From assembly GCA_964487925.1 (NCBI GenBank), contig CAZASZ010000007.1, forward strand, positions 1 through 51,237: a stretch of 51,237 nucleotides of DNA, read 5' to 3'. Made by a program: the position numbers and the translations under genes. Below, in pieces: positions 7,965-17,099 of the stretch (its first letter is position 1; the number at the start of each line of letters is the position of its first letter). Below the pieces are notes generated by a model, which saw only the letters and a list, made by a program, of their open reading frames with translations, ran no database searches and was not told the DNA's origin. The stretch is from RI-283 sp964487925. Lineage in GTDB: Bacteria > Pseudomonadota > Gammaproteobacteria > SZUA-140.

Positions 7965-8132
7965 GGATTGGCCATCTTCGAGCTTTCATGATTATGCCGC
8001 TAGCGGGATATATTCCATTGAGTGGGGGTGTGCAGTCGATCAAGTGCTCGAGATAGTGGAATGAGACGAGCGATGCGGTTCGTTCCTCACCGCATCATAC
8101 AATGTTACTGATTACCTCAATGGACTTGAGAA

Positions 8133-8209
<77 letters not shown>

Positions 8210-8223
8210 GTATCTAGAACGGG

Positions 8224-8248
8224 AAGGGCGCTCCCAAGGAGCGCCCTT
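8224..8248 (-). terminator. Hairpin between rpoD and the tRNA
   Basis: A perfect 11-bp stem (AAGGGCGCTCC at 8224-8234, GGAGCGCCCTT at 8238-8248) with a 3-nt loop lies 23 bases after the rpoD stop. No long U-run follows, so it may be an inefficient terminator, or a processing or mRNA-stability hairpin ahead of the tRNA. Confidence 0.6.
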
Positions 8249-8270
8249 GATATTACCGCGTGTTGCGTGT

Positions 8271-10064
8271 TTAGTCGACGAAACTGCGGAGCGGATCGGA
8301 GCGGCTGGGGTGGCGCAGTTTGCGCAGGGCCTTGGCTTCGATTTGGCGGATACGCTCGCGGGTTACGTCGAACTGTTTGCCGACCTCTTCGAGGGTGTGG
8401 TCGGTGTTCATGCCGATGCCGAAACGCATGCGCAGGACTTTGGCCTCGCGGGCGGTCAGGCCTTCGAGGACTTGCGCCGTGATCTCGCTCAGACCCTCGA
8501 TCGTTGCCGAGTCGGGCGGGGAGATGACGTTTGGGTCTTCGATGAAGTCGCCGAGATGCGAGTCTTCGTCGTCGCCGATGGGGGTCTCCATGGAAATGGG
8601 CTCTTTGGCGATTTTGAGGACCTTGAGGATTTTTTCCTCGGGCATATCCATGCGCAGGGCAAGTTCGTCGGGTGCGGCCTCTCTGCCTAGCTCCTGGAGC
8701 ATCTGACGAGAGATGCGGTTGAGCTTGTTGATGGTCTCGATCATGTGCACCGGAATACGGATGGTGCGGGCTTGGTCGGCGATCGAACGCGTGATGGCCT
8801 GACGGATCCACCAGGTGGCGTAGGTTGAGAACTTATAGCCGCGGCGGTATTCGAACTTGTCGACGGCCTTCATGAGGCCGATGTTGCCTTCCTGGATCAG
8901 ATCAAGGAACTGCAGGCCACGGTTGGTGTACTTCTTGGCGATCGAGATCACGAGTCGCAGGTTGGCCTCGACCATCTCTTTCTTGGCGCGGCGGGCCTTG
9001 GCGTCGCCGATAGACATCTTGCGGTTGATGTCTTTGATCTCGGCGATCGTCAGTGCGGTATCTTCCTGGATCTCGAGCAGCTTGCGCTGGGCGCGCAGAA
9101 TGTCTTTGCTGCGCTGCTCGAGCACGTCGACGAACTCTTTGCCGGACTCAAGCATGCGCGGCAACCACTCGAGATCGGTCTCGAAGTTCGGGAAGGTCGT
9201 CATGAAGTCCTTGCGGGGCATACGCGCCTCGTTGACGCAGATGGTCATGATGATCTTTTCCTGCTGGCGGATATGATCGACGCTCTTGCGTAGGTGAGTG
9301 ACGAGGCGATCCTTGACCTGGGGCGTGAACTTCAGCCCCATGAATGAGTCGACAAGCGCTTTGCGCCGCTCGATGACATCTTCATGGTCGCGGCCGTGTT
9401 GCGCAATGCCCTGCTGAATTTCTGCAAACTGGTCCTTAATCGATTGAAAGCGCTGCCTGGCCTCTTCGGGGTCTGGGCCTGTGTCGATTTCCTCGCTGTC
9501 CGATTTCGAGGACTGGTCGGCTGAGGCGACGACCGGAGCCGGAGTGACTTCAGTGTCACCTTCGTCGTAAAAGCCCGCTATCAGGTCTGTCAGGCGGCGC
9601 TCACCGCTTGCGACTTCGTCATAGAAGGCCGTGATGGTATCAATGGTGGTGGGGTAGTCCGCCAGGGCGCGAAACATCTGGTTCTGGCCGCTCTCGATGC
9701 GCTTGGCGATACGGATCTCGCCTTCACGGGTCAGCAGGTCGACCGTACCCATCTCGCGCATGTACATGCGCACGGGGTCGGTGGTGCGGCCAAACTCTTC
9801 GTCGACATCGGCCAGCGCGGCCGCCTCGTCTTCGTCATCGTCCGTCTGCGCGATCACGTCGTTGATCAGGATGTTCTCGGGGTCGGGCGCGAATTCACGG
9901 ACCGAAATACCCAAGTCGGTGATTTTGCCTATGACTTCCTCGATCTGTTCAGGATCGACGATACCTGTGGGCAGGTGGTCATTGACCTCACGATAAGTGA
10001 GATAGCCTTGCTGTTTGCCTTTGGCTATGAGGGTCTTAAGCTGCGACTGCTGTGCTTCCTTCAT
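8271..10064 (-). CDS. rpoD: RNA polymerase primary sigma factor RpoD (sigma-70)
   Basis: This 597-residue housekeeping sigma factor directs RNA polymerase to -10/-35 promoters. Region 1.1 opens the protein (KTLIAKGKQQGYLTYREVND), and TDPVRMYMREMG near 95 is region 1.2. The region 2 core (RLVISIAKKYTNRGLQFLDL, then NIGLMKAVDKFEYRRGYKFS) recognises and melts the -10 element. Region 3 follows with IRIPVHMIETINKLNR, and region 4.2 ends the protein with DVTRERIRQIEAKALRKLRH, the -35-binding helix. It is slightly shorter than E. coli RpoD (613) in the non-conserved insert. It is the last protein gene of the rpsU-yqeY-dnaG-rpoD operon, and tRNA-Ile2 follows. Confidence 0.99.
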   Translation of the reverse strand: MKEAQQSQLKTLIAKGKQQGYLTYREVNDHLPTGIVDPEQIEEVIGKITDLGISVREFAPDPENILINDVIAQTDDDEDEAAALADVDEEFGRTTDPVRMYMREMGTVDLLTREGEIRIAKRIESGQNQMFRALADYPTTIDTITAFYDEVASGERRLTDLIAGFYDEGDTEVTPAPVVASADQSSKSDSEEIDTGPDPEEARQRFQSIKDQFAEIQQGIAQHGRDHEDVIERRKALVDSFMGLKFTPQVKDRLVTHLRKSVDHIRQQEKIIMTICVNEARMPRKDFMTTFPNFETDLEWLPRMLESGKEFVDVLEQRSKDILRAQRKLLEIQEDTALTIAEIKDINRKMSIGDAKARRAKKEMVEANLRLVISIAKKYTNRGLQFLDLIQEGNIGLMKAVDKFEYRRGYKFSTYATWWIRQAITRSIADQARTIRIPVHMIETINKLNRISRQMLQELGREAAPDELALRMDMPEEKILKVLKIAKEPISMETPIGDDEDSHLGDFIEDPNVISPPDSATIEGLSEITAQVLEGLTAREAKVLRMRFGIGMNTDHTLEEVGKQFDVTRERIRQIEAKALRKLRHPSRSDPLRSFVD

Positions 10065-10137
10065 AAGTTTCTAGCTGCTCGGGTAAAATTAACGGGACAT
10101 TCTATAGCATATACAATGGCGGTGGAACCCGTGGAAA

Positions 10138-11928
10138 TCAACTTTTCCGAGGGTTCGACGAGGGTTCGCGCTTAATCTGCGAGAGAGACCGCCACCGCTC
10201 GTGATCGCTTTCGCTCCACTCTGTAACTGGTTTCTTGCTCAATTGCTGTATCTCTTGATCTACGTATTGCCGACGTATTCTGGTGATGATGTCGCGATAT
10301 TCATGCGACATCGCCTCTCGGTCATGATGCAGTCCTTTGCGCGAGACTAGTTCTGCCAGGTGTTCGGCGTACTGCGTATCCCGCCAGTTTTCCAGCAGGG
10401 CCGCAGTCGACAACCCAGGCCTTTCGTGCAGTAATTTCAGTATTTTAAGCAAGATGGGCATGCCTCTTTGCTCGAGTCCTGAAAAAAGCGCTATATCGCC
10501 TGTTTCAGCAGCCAGCTCTGGGCATTGCAGCAGAAGGGTGATGGCCTGACGAACCAGCGATGGCCGACCCTTGGCGCCACCAGGCCGTACAGTCCTAGTG
10601 GCGGTAGATATATCCGTATTAATATCGGCAGGATTGAGCGATCTCTCCAGCCCTGCTACATCGACGCCTGTCAGGTTTGAAAGTTCCTGCAGGATCATCT
10701 CCCGGAACAGGCCATGCGGGATTTCGCCGACGAGCGGGCGCGCGAGCTGGCCGAGGCGGGCGCGGCCTTCGGGCGTCGTCATGTCTACAGAATCTTTGAG
10801 CTGGTCCAGGAGCAGGCGCGACAAGGGTAGGGCGTCCTGGATTCTGTTTTCGAGTCCGGCGCGGCTCTCGCGGCGGACTAGGCTGTCGGGGTCGTCACCT
10901 TCAGGAAGAAACATGAAGCGGATTTGATAACCGTCGCTCATGATCGCCAGCGCGGTTTTGAGGGCCTTCCAGGCGGCATCCCGGCCAGCACGGTCACCAT
11001 CGAAGCAGAACACGATCTCGGGGCTTAGGCGTAGCAGGCGATGGATATGGGCGGTGGTGGTTGCGGTGCCTAGTGTGGCCACGGCGTAGCGGATGTCATG
11101 CTGGGCCAGCATGATGACATCCATATAGCCCTCGACGACCAGTATGCGCTCGATCTTGCGCATGGACTGGCACATCTCATAAAGCCCATAGAGGGCGCGA
11201 CCCTTATGGAATGCGGCCGTTTCCGGTGAATTCAGGTACTTGGGGCCGCCGTCGCCGATGACCCGGCCACCGAAGGCGATGACCCGGCCCTTGCTGTCCC
11301 GTATAGGAAACATGACGCGGTTGCGGAAGCGGTCATAGCTGCGGCCGCTGTCGTTGGTCGCTAGCAGTCCGGCATCCATCAATGCCTTGTGGGTCGCCGG
11401 ATCACTGCCCAGCGTCCGGCTCAGGGTGTCCCAGGCCTCGGGGGCGAAGCCGATGCGGAAGGTCTGGATGGTCTCCGCCTTGAGTTCGCGGTCGGTCAGG
11501 TAGTCGCGCGCGGCTTGCGCAACCTCGTCTTCCTCGAGCAGGCGCTCATAGACTCCGGTAGCGCGATCCAGGATCTTGTAGATATCGGGGCTGCTACTGC
11601 TTGCGGTGGTATCCTTTCGGGAATGCTCGGGCTGTGGGACGTCGACGCCGAGCCGGGATGCGAGCTCGTGGATGGCCTCGATAAAGTCCATGTGGCCATA
11701 TTCCATGAGAAAGCCAATGGCCGTACCGTGCTCGCCACAGCCAAAGCAGTGATAGAATTGCTTGCGGGGGCTGACTGTGAAGGATGGGGTCTTTTCGTTG
11801 TGAAAGGGACAGCAGGCGACAAACTCGTGGCCAGCTTTGCGCAGCGGGACATAACCGTTGATCAGATCGACGATATCGGTGCGATCAATGAGCGAGTCGA
11901 TAAATTGCTGCGGGATCCTGCCGCTCAA
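10138..11928 (-). CDS. dnaG: DNA primase DnaG
   Basis: This 596-residue primase makes the RNA primers for the replisome. The N-terminal CHC2 zinc finger is intact (CCPFHNEKTPSF near 40-51, then FYHCFGCGEHG near 59-69). The catalytic core has RFRNRVMFPIRD near 195 and a Toprim domain with VVEGYMDVI near 264, followed by FCFDGDRAGRDAAWKAL with the metal-binding Asp-x-Asp. The C-terminal roughly 150 residues match the DnaB-helicase interaction domain in length. It lies between yqeY and rpoD on the same strand, 73 bases upstream of rpoD, in the classic macromolecular synthesis operon. Confidence 0.98.
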   Translation of the reverse strand: MSGRIPQQFIDSLIDRTDIVDLINGYVPLRKAGHEFVACCPFHNEKTPSFTVSPRKQFYHCFGCGEHGTAIGFLMEYGHMDFIEAIHELASRLGVDVPQPEHSRKDTTASSSSPDIYKILDRATGVYERLLEEDEVAQAARDYLTDRELKAETIQTFRIGFAPEAWDTLSRTLGSDPATHKALMDAGLLATNDSGRSYDRFRNRVMFPIRDSKGRVIAFGGRVIGDGGPKYLNSPETAAFHKGRALYGLYEMCQSMRKIERILVVEGYMDVIMLAQHDIRYAVATLGTATTTAHIHRLLRLSPEIVFCFDGDRAGRDAAWKALKTALAIMSDGYQIRFMFLPEGDDPDSLVRRESRAGLENRIQDALPLSRLLLDQLKDSVDMTTPEGRARLGQLARPLVGEIPHGLFREMILQELSNLTGVDVAGLERSLNPADINTDISTATRTVRPGGAKGRPSLVRQAITLLLQCPELAAETGDIALFSGLEQRGMPILLKILKLLHERPGLSTAALLENWRDTQYAEHLAELVSRKGLHHDREAMSHEYRDIITRIRRQYVDQEIQQLSKKPVTEWSESDHERWRSLSQIKREPSSNPRKS

Positions 11929-11996
11929 GGATTATCTCGAAAAACAGATAGTTGAGGCGTAAAGGCGATGTGGGTTATATTGAGTGCGCGGACGCA

Positions 11997-12449
11997 TCAG
12001 CCCTGGAATCGGGCTTTGACGAGCGCGCTGACCTGACCGAGATCGGCGCGGCCCTGGATCTGAGGTTTGAGCTGACCCATGACCTTGCCCATGTCGCGGG
12101 CGGAGCTGGCGCCGGTTGTGGCGATCGCTTGATCTATCAGCGTTACGATAGCGGCATCGTCGAGCGCCGGGGGCAGATATTCCTGGATCAGGTCGATCTC
12201 GAAGGACTCCTGTTCGGCCAGGTCCTGGCGTCCGGCATCGGTGAATTGCTTGAGTGAATCACGCCGTTGCTTGATCATGCGGCTAAGGATCTCGATGATC
12301 TGAGCGTCGTCCAGCTCGATACGCTCGTCGACCTCGCGCTGCTTGATGGCTGACATGATCAACCGAATCGCGCCCAGGCGCTCGCGCGCCTTGGCCTTCA
12401 TGGCGGTCTTGACGTCTTCCTGCAGGCGGGTCTTCAGGGACTCGGACAT
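11997..12449 (-). CDS. yqeY: GatB/YqeY domain protein
   Basis: This 150-residue protein resembles the C-terminal tail domain of GatB, the tRNA-dependent amidotransferase subunit that contacts tRNA. It starts MSESLKTRLQEDVKTAMKAK and contains the family run RLGAIRLIMSAIKQREVDER. YLPPALDD and GKVMGQLKPQIQGRADLGQV near the C-terminus are also typical. The stand-alone role is not established. The ATG at 12449 gives the usual family length; the frame extends to 12500 but those residues are not conserved in character. It sits between rpsU and dnaG, as in many gammaproteobacteria. Confidence 0.93.
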   Translation of the reverse strand: MSESLKTRLQEDVKTAMKAKARERLGAIRLIMSAIKQREVDERIELDDAQIIEILSRMIKQRRDSLKQFTDAGRQDLAEQESFEIDLIQEYLPPALDDAAIVTLIDQAIATTGASSARDMGKVMGQLKPQIQGRADLGQVSALVKARFQG

Positions 12450-12527
12450 GTGATGGTCATCTTGAGGTGAATGCAGTACTGCTTGGGCGGTAAAGGCCAC
12501 GAATCGAGAGCTACCCGGAACTTGGCC

Positions 12528-12548
12528 CCCCTGAACTATGTTCAGGGG
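12528..12548 (-). repeat. Short hairpin between rpsU and yqeY
   Basis: CCCCTGAAC (12528-12536) and GTTCAGGGG (12540-12548) form a 9-bp stem with a 3-nt loop, 35 bases after the rpsU stop. In E. coli an attenuator separates rpsU from dnaG, so a similar role is plausible. No U-run follows on the minus strand. Confidence 0.5.
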
Positions 12549-12582
12549 TTTATACCGCCAGAGACTTAAACCGAAACGCAGC

Positions 12583-12801
12583 TCAGAAGCTGGGTCGGGT
12601 CATCCGTATGCGTTCCATGGAGAGCTTCTTCTGCTGGCGTTTGACGGCCGCTGCGGCCTTACGTTTGCGCACAGAGGTAGGCTTTTCATAGAATTCCCTG
12701 CGACGGGTCTCCGAAAGGACTCCCGATTTCTCGCAGACGCGTTTGAAGCGGCGGAGGGCAACCTCGAACGGCTCGTTTTCTCTGACTCGGACTGAAGGCA
12801 T
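12583..12801 (-). CDS. rpsU: 30S ribosomal protein S21
   Basis: This 72-residue basic ribosomal protein of the small-subunit platform assists initiation. The sequence is near-canonical: MPSVRVRENEPFEVALRRFK, then RVCEKSGVLSETRRREFYEK, ending in a Lys/Arg-rich helix. The ATG at 12801 gives the family N-terminus; upstream in-frame codons are not part of it. It is the first gene of the rpsU-yqeY-dnaG-rpoD operon, with a good promoter 60-90 bases upstream. The tsaD gene that often lies divergent to rpsU is absent; miaA occupies that place. Confidence 0.98.
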   Translation of the reverse strand: MPSVRVRENEPFEVALRRFKRVCEKSGVLSETRRREFYEKPTSVRKRKAAAAVKRQQKKLSMERIRMTRPSF

Positions 12802-12861
12802 GAATCCCGTTTTCCTGTAGGTGTGTTGATAGAAATGATTGTCATACAAACAAGGGCGCAC

Positions 12862-12891
12862 ATTATAACGACGACCCAGCTCGAAAGTAAA
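12862..12891 (-). promoter_or_regulatory. Sigma-70 promoter for rpsU
   Basis: On the minus strand, TTTACT (12891-12886) and a perfect TATAAT (12867-12862) are 18 bases apart, about 60 bases upstream of the rpsU start codon. It is the likely main promoter of the macromolecular synthesis operon. Confidence 0.7.
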
Positions 12892-12916
12892 GGCGTCTTA
12901 CTGTATCGGCTGCGCC

Positions 12917-13849
12917 GTGAATAAACCGGCCGCGATTATGCTGGCCGGGCCCACGGCCAGTGGCAAGACGGATCTGGCCGTCCGGCTGGTCCGCGAGCTC
13001 GATTGCGAGATTATCAGTGTCGATTCAGCGATGGTCTATCGCGGCATGGATATCGGTACGGCCAAGCCTGAGTCTGAGGTCCTGGCGCGGGCGCCGCACC
13101 GCCTGATCGATATCCGCGATCCGGCCGAATCCTATTCCGCCGCGGATTTTCGCGCTGATGCGCTTGTCGCTATGGAGGAGATTCGCGAAGCGGGCCGTAT
13201 CCCGCTGTTGGTGGGCGGCACCATGCTCTATTTTCGTTCCCTGTTGAGCGGCCTGTCACCGTTGCCACAGGCCGACCCAGCCGTGCGCGCTCGTCTCGAC
13301 ACCGAACTCGCCACGGACGGGCTCGCGACCTTGCATGCCCGCCTGGCCGAGATCGACCCGGTTGCCGCGCAGCGAATCCACCCGAATGATCCTCAGCGGG
13401 TCCAAAGAGCACTGGAGGTATATGAGATCACTGGTCGATCGCTCACCTCGTTTCACGAACAGGCTGGGGAGACCTTGCCTTGGCGCGTGATCCGAATCGG
13501 CCTGGAGTTTGCCGATCGTGGTGTCTTGCACGATCGTATCGAGAGGCGATTGGAGGTGATGTTCGGGGCGGGACTGGTCGATGAGATTGAAGGTCTATTC
13601 CGGCGCGGAGATTTGCACTGCGAGCTGCCGTCGATGCGTTCTGTGGGTTATCGTCAGGTTTGGCAGTATCTCGCTGGTGAGATCGACCTTGATACGGCCC
13701 GCATGCAGGCCGTATACGCGACCCGGCAACTCGCTAAGCGGCAAATGACTTGGATGCGTCGGGAGACCTATGACCTGACCCAGGAGGCAACTCGGGAGAA
13801 TCTTGCGGATGTGGTGTTGAAATATCTAACTAAGCCCTTATATAAGTAG
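12917..13849 (+). CDS. miaA: tRNA dimethylallyltransferase MiaA
   Basis: This 310-residue enzyme transfers the dimethylallyl group to A37 of tRNAs that read UNN codons. The P-loop is LAGPTASGKTDLAV near residues 8-21. DSAMVYRGMDIGTAKP near 36-51 and the substrate-binding VGGTMLYFRSLLSGLSPLP near 99-117 follow. Near the C-terminus, SVGYRQVWQYLAGE and TRQLAKRQMTWMR are diagnostic. The start is a GTG without a clear ribosome binding site. It opens the plus-strand run that continues with hfq and hflX, as in E. coli, but a terminator-like hairpin lies before hfq. Confidence 0.98.
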   Translation: MNKPAAIMLAGPTASGKTDLAVRLVRELDCEIISVDSAMVYRGMDIGTAKPESEVLARAPHRLIDIRDPAESYSAADFRADALVAMEEIREAGRIPLLVGGTMLYFRSLLSGLSPLPQADPAVRARLDTELATDGLATLHARLAEIDPVAAQRIHPNDPQRVQRALEVYEITGRSLTSFHEQAGETLPWRVIRIGLEFADRGVLHDRIERRLEVMFGAGLVDEIEGLFRRGDLHCELPSMRSVGYRQVWQYLAGEIDLDTARMQAVYATRQLAKRQMTWMRRETYDLTQEATRENLADVVLKYLTKPLYK

Positions 13850-13897
13850 ACATCGAATGACGACTACATTGAGCTCATGAGGGATGCGGTGATGGCG

Positions 13898-13931
13898 AAG
13901 GTCTTCTTAAACCACCATCAAGGCCTTTTTT
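13898..13931 (+). terminator. Terminator downstream of miaA
   Basis: AAGGTCTT (13898-13905) pairs with AAGGCCTT (13920-13927) across a 14-nt loop, followed by a continued T-run (six Ts in all). It probably separates miaA from hfq at least partly. Confidence 0.6.
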
Positions 13932-14034
13932 GCTATGGTCGATTTGACGAAAGCTATGCCAGACAAACGAGAATAACAACGATTGGCTCCGTCTTAGACG
14001 TCGCTGAGCTATTGCATTAAAGGAGATGATAATA

Positions 14035-14289
14035 ATGGCTAAAGGGCAATCACTACAAGACCCGTTTCTCAATGCGCTCCGGAGAGAGCACATCCCCGTT
14101 TCCATCTATCTTGTCAACGGAATCAAGCTACAGGGGCAGATCGAGTCCTTCGATCAATTTGTCGTTTTGCTCAAGAATTCTGTGAGCCAGATGGTCTATA
14201 AGCATGCTATCTCGACCATCGTTCCGGCGCGCAACGTCGGCAAGCTCGGGCTCACTGGAGATGATGCGCCGTCAGACTCAATACTTTAA
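14035..14289 (+). CDS. hfq: RNA chaperone Hfq
   Basis: This 84-residue Sm-like protein forms hexamers that pair small RNAs with mRNAs. The family start MAKGQSLQDPFLNALRRE is followed by the Sm1 motif (VSIYLVNGIKLQGQIESFDQ) and Sm2 (YKHAISTIVPAR near 55-66), with the RNA-binding rim and YKH of the proximal face intact. The C-terminal tail is short and acidic. I chose the ATG at 14035 because AGGAGA lies 8 bases upstream; an ATG at 14026 would abut the ribosome binding site. It is followed by hflX after about 105 bases. Confidence 0.98.
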   Translation: MAKGQSLQDPFLNALRREHIPVSIYLVNGIKLQGQIESFDQFVVLLKNSVSQMVYKHAISTIVPARNVGKLGLTGDDAPSDSIL

Positions 14290-14338
14290 ACCTATCCGTT
14301 CGTGCCGGTATCCGGTATGAACCGGTCTTTGAAACAGA

Positions 14339-14361
14339 GCTCTGCGTGTTTGGCGCAGAGC
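14339..14361 (+). repeat. Hairpin between hfq and hflX
   Basis: GCTCTGCG (14339-14346) and CGCAGAGC (14354-14361) form an 8-bp stem with a 7-nt loop. No U-run follows, so it may be an mRNA stability or processing element rather than a terminator. Confidence 0.45.
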
Positions 14362-14394
14362 CCTTAGCGGGTATCTCTCGCCGAGGTCATCTGA

Positions 14395-15753
14395 TTGCCT
14401 ACTGAATCCTCTGCACAGACTCGGGCCATACTGGTCCACATGGACTTTCATTCACACAAGATTGATGAGTCTCTGAGCGAGTTCAAACAGCTGGCGTTGG
14501 CTGCGCGCGCGGTGCCGGTGGATGTGATTTTGGGGCGCCGCCGCCATCCCGACCCCGGTATGTTCGTGGGTTCGGGCAAGGTTGAGGAGATCGCCGAGGC
14601 TGTGCGTCAACATGACGCAGAGATCGTGTTGTTCAACCATGAATTGAGCCCGATTCAGGAACGAAATCTAGAACGAGCCTTGTCCTGTCGGGTGGTCGAT
14701 AGAATCGGCCTGATTCTCGATATTTTCGCCCAGCGGGCGCAGACTTTCGAGGGTAAATTGCAGGTTGAACTGGCTCAGTTGGAGCATTTGTCTACCCGGC
14801 TTGTGCGGGGTTGGACTCACCTTGAGCGGCAGAAGGGCGGTATTGGTCTTCGCGGACCGGGTGAGACTCAGCTTGAGACTGATCGACGTTTGCTGGGACA
14901 CCGGATCAAGCAGATCAACCGGCGTCTGGAAAAGGTAAGTCGGCAGCGTGAGCTGAGGCGTCAGTCGCGGCGCAAGTCGGATGTGCGGACGGTGTCGCTT
15001 GTGGGCTATACCAATGCAGGCAAGTCGACATTGTTTAACTGCCTCACGGGAGCGCATGTCTACGAGGCAGACCAGTTATTTGCGACGCTTGACCCAACGC
15101 TGAGACAGGTTAGTCTGCCGCCGCAGGGGCACGTGATTCTGGCCGATACCGTGGGTTTCGTGCGTCATCTGCCGCATGGCCTCGTGGCAGCCTTCAGAGC
15201 AACGCTTGAGGAAACGGTCGAAGCCGGATTGCTGTTGCATGTGGTCGATGCACATGAAGAGCATCCGGACGATCAGATCGAGCAAGTCAATAACGTGCTT
15301 GAAGAGATTGGCGCCGATTCCATCATGCAGATCGAGATCTTCAATCAGATCGACCGCCTCGATCATGTCCAGCCAAGGATCGACCGAGATGGTAGCGGGC
15401 GTCCACTCAGGGTTTGGTTGTCGGCGTTGACCGGGGACGGTATCGATCTGTTGCGACAGGTCTTGCGTGAATATTTGGACGGTAAATGGCAGGTCGGGGA
15501 TACCGACGGCCGAGGGGTGAATTGCTATTGTCTGCGGCTGGAACCCATGGCTGGGCGGTTGCATGCCCAGCTCTTTGATTGGGACATCGTCGAGGGTGAA
15601 AGGGTTGACGAAAATGGCGGCTGGCTGGTGGATATCCGGGTGGATCCGTCGACGCTCGACTATCTCCTGCGTCAGGACGGTTGTCACAACGCAGCCATCG
15701 GCGGGAGTCGGACTTGCGATGGTGGTTCACACCCCCTACAATCAGCGCGCTGA
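14395..15753 (+). CDS. hflX: GTPase HflX
   Basis: This 452-residue ribosome-associated GTPase splits stalled or hibernating 70S ribosomes. The N-terminal HflX domain (LVHMDFHSHKIDESLSEFKQ, then DPGMFVGSGKVEEI) leads into a helical linker ending in RGPGETQLETDRR. The G domain begins with GYTNAGKSTLFN near 203-214, then DTVGFVRHLPH near 250 (G3) and FNQIDRLD near 313 (G4). The start is TTG at 14395 with GAGG 8 bases upstream. The last 25 residues (from DGCHNAAIGG) look unconserved. It lies between hfq and hflK, the usual order. Confidence 0.96.
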   Translation: MPTESSAQTRAILVHMDFHSHKIDESLSEFKQLALAARAVPVDVILGRRRHPDPGMFVGSGKVEEIAEAVRQHDAEIVLFNHELSPIQERNLERALSCRVVDRIGLILDIFAQRAQTFEGKLQVELAQLEHLSTRLVRGWTHLERQKGGIGLRGPGETQLETDRRLLGHRIKQINRRLEKVSRQRELRRQSRRKSDVRTVSLVGYTNAGKSTLFNCLTGAHVYEADQLFATLDPTLRQVSLPPQGHVILADTVGFVRHLPHGLVAAFRATLEETVEAGLLLHVVDAHEEHPDDQIEQVNNVLEEIGADSIMQIEIFNQIDRLDHVQPRIDRDGSGRPLRVWLSALTGDGIDLLRQVLREYLDGKWQVGDTDGRGVNCYCLRLEPMAGRLHAQLFDWDIVEGERVDENGGWLVDIRVDPSTLDYLLRQDGCHNAAIGGSRTCDGGSHPLQSAR

Positions 15754-15839
15754 ACCATTGGTTATTTGCGGGGCCCAATAGGGTTCTGACACACCATCAG
15801 GATCGGTGTTTTTTTGCATGAACGAAGCGGAGCATACGT

Positions 15840-17099
15840 ATGGCTTGGAATGAACCTGGAGACCCTAAGGGTCCGGGAAAGGACAAAGATCCCTGGGGCG
15901 GAAACGACCAGGGCCCACCTGATCTCGATGAAGTGGTTCGGCAGATACAGGAAAAGCTCCGCGCGATGTTTGGCCTGAAGGGCGGCAGTAAGCGTCCCAG
16001 CGGCGGCAGCGAGGGTGCCGGTGGCGGTGGCCATTTCGCCTCCATGGGCGTCGGGGCTATATTCCTGATTGCCCTGGTGCTTTGGGGCGTATCCGGTTTC
16101 TATACTATCGACCAGGCCGATCGAGGCGTTGTGACACGCTTTGGTCGTTATGCAAATACCACACAACCGGGCCTGCACTGGCGCCTGCCGTTCCCGATCG
16201 AAAAGGTCGAGGTCGTCAACATCGAGCAGATTCGCAACCTTGAGATCGGGTATCGTTCTGGCTTGACGGGGCAGGGCAGTCGTTCCTTGAATAACGAGGC
16301 CCTGATGCTGACCCAGGATGAGAATATCGTCGATCTCAAACTGGCCGTTCAGTACAAGGTTAAGGACGCCAAGGACTATCTCTTCAATGTCAAGGATCCG
16401 GACGAGACCCTTCAGCAAGCCACCGAGAGTGCGATCCGCGAGGTCGTCGGCAAGAGCAAGATGGACTTTGTGCTGACCGAGGGGCGTAACGAGATCGTCA
16501 CGGTTGCCCATAAGTTGACTCAGGAGATCCTCGATCGTTACCAGTCGGGTCTATTGATCACTAGCCTCAACATGCAGGATGCCCAGCCGCCTGAAGAGGT
16601 CCAGGACGCCTTCAACGATGCCGTCAAGGCTCGAGAGGACGAGGTCCGCTTCAAGAACGAGGCCGAGGCCTATTCCAATGATATCCTGCCTAAGGCCCGC
16701 GGCGCCGCGGCCCGTGTGCTTGAGGACGCCAATGCATACAAGTCCCAGGTTACCCTGCACGCTGAGGGTGATGCCCAGCGCTTCGAATCTATACTGGCCG
16801 CGTATGAGAAGGCCCCCGATGTCACGCGTAAACGGCTCTATATCGAGACTGTTCAGGATATCTTGAGCAAGACCAGCAAGGCCGTGATCGATGTCAAGGG
16901 TGGCAATAACCTGGTCTATCTTCCCCTTGATCGCCTGATGTCGTCGGGCGGTACCGCCGCGACACCGTTGCCATCGGGTGGCGTCGCCGGCACTTCCTTG
17001 CCACCGGGCGGCCAGGTTAACGCGCCGAAGCCCCAGGCGCAGACCGCGACTAACGACCTGAGATCGCGAGAAACACTCAGAACCCGGGAGGGACGATAG
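15840..17099 (+). CDS. hflK: FtsH protease regulator HflK
   Basis: This 419-residue SPFH/band-7 membrane protein forms the large HflK-HflC periplasmic cage around FtsH. The Gly/Pro-rich cytoplasmic head (GPGKDKDPWGGNDQGPPDLD) precedes one membrane segment near 66-86 and the SPFH domain, which opens IDQADRGVVTRFGRY. The coiled-coil region (NDAVKAREDEVRFKNEAEAY) follows. The last 60 residues are Gly/Pro-rich and unconserved. The stop TAG at 17097-17099 abuts the hflC ATG at 17100, so the pair is translated together. Confidence 0.97.
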   Translation: MAWNEPGDPKGPGKDKDPWGGNDQGPPDLDEVVRQIQEKLRAMFGLKGGSKRPSGGSEGAGGGGHFASMGVGAIFLIALVLWGVSGFYTIDQADRGVVTRFGRYANTTQPGLHWRLPFPIEKVEVVNIEQIRNLEIGYRSGLTGQGSRSLNNEALMLTQDENIVDLKLAVQYKVKDAKDYLFNVKDPDETLQQATESAIREVVGKSKMDFVLTEGRNEIVTVAHKLTQEILDRYQSGLLITSLNMQDAQPPEEVQDAFNDAVKAREDEVRFKNEAEAYSNDILPKARGAAARVLEDANAYKSQVTLHAEGDAQRFESILAAYEKAPDVTRKRLYIETVQDILSKTSKAVIDVKGGNNLVYLPLDRLMSSGGTAATPLPSGGVAGTSLPPGGQVNAPKPQAQTATNDLRSRETLRTREGR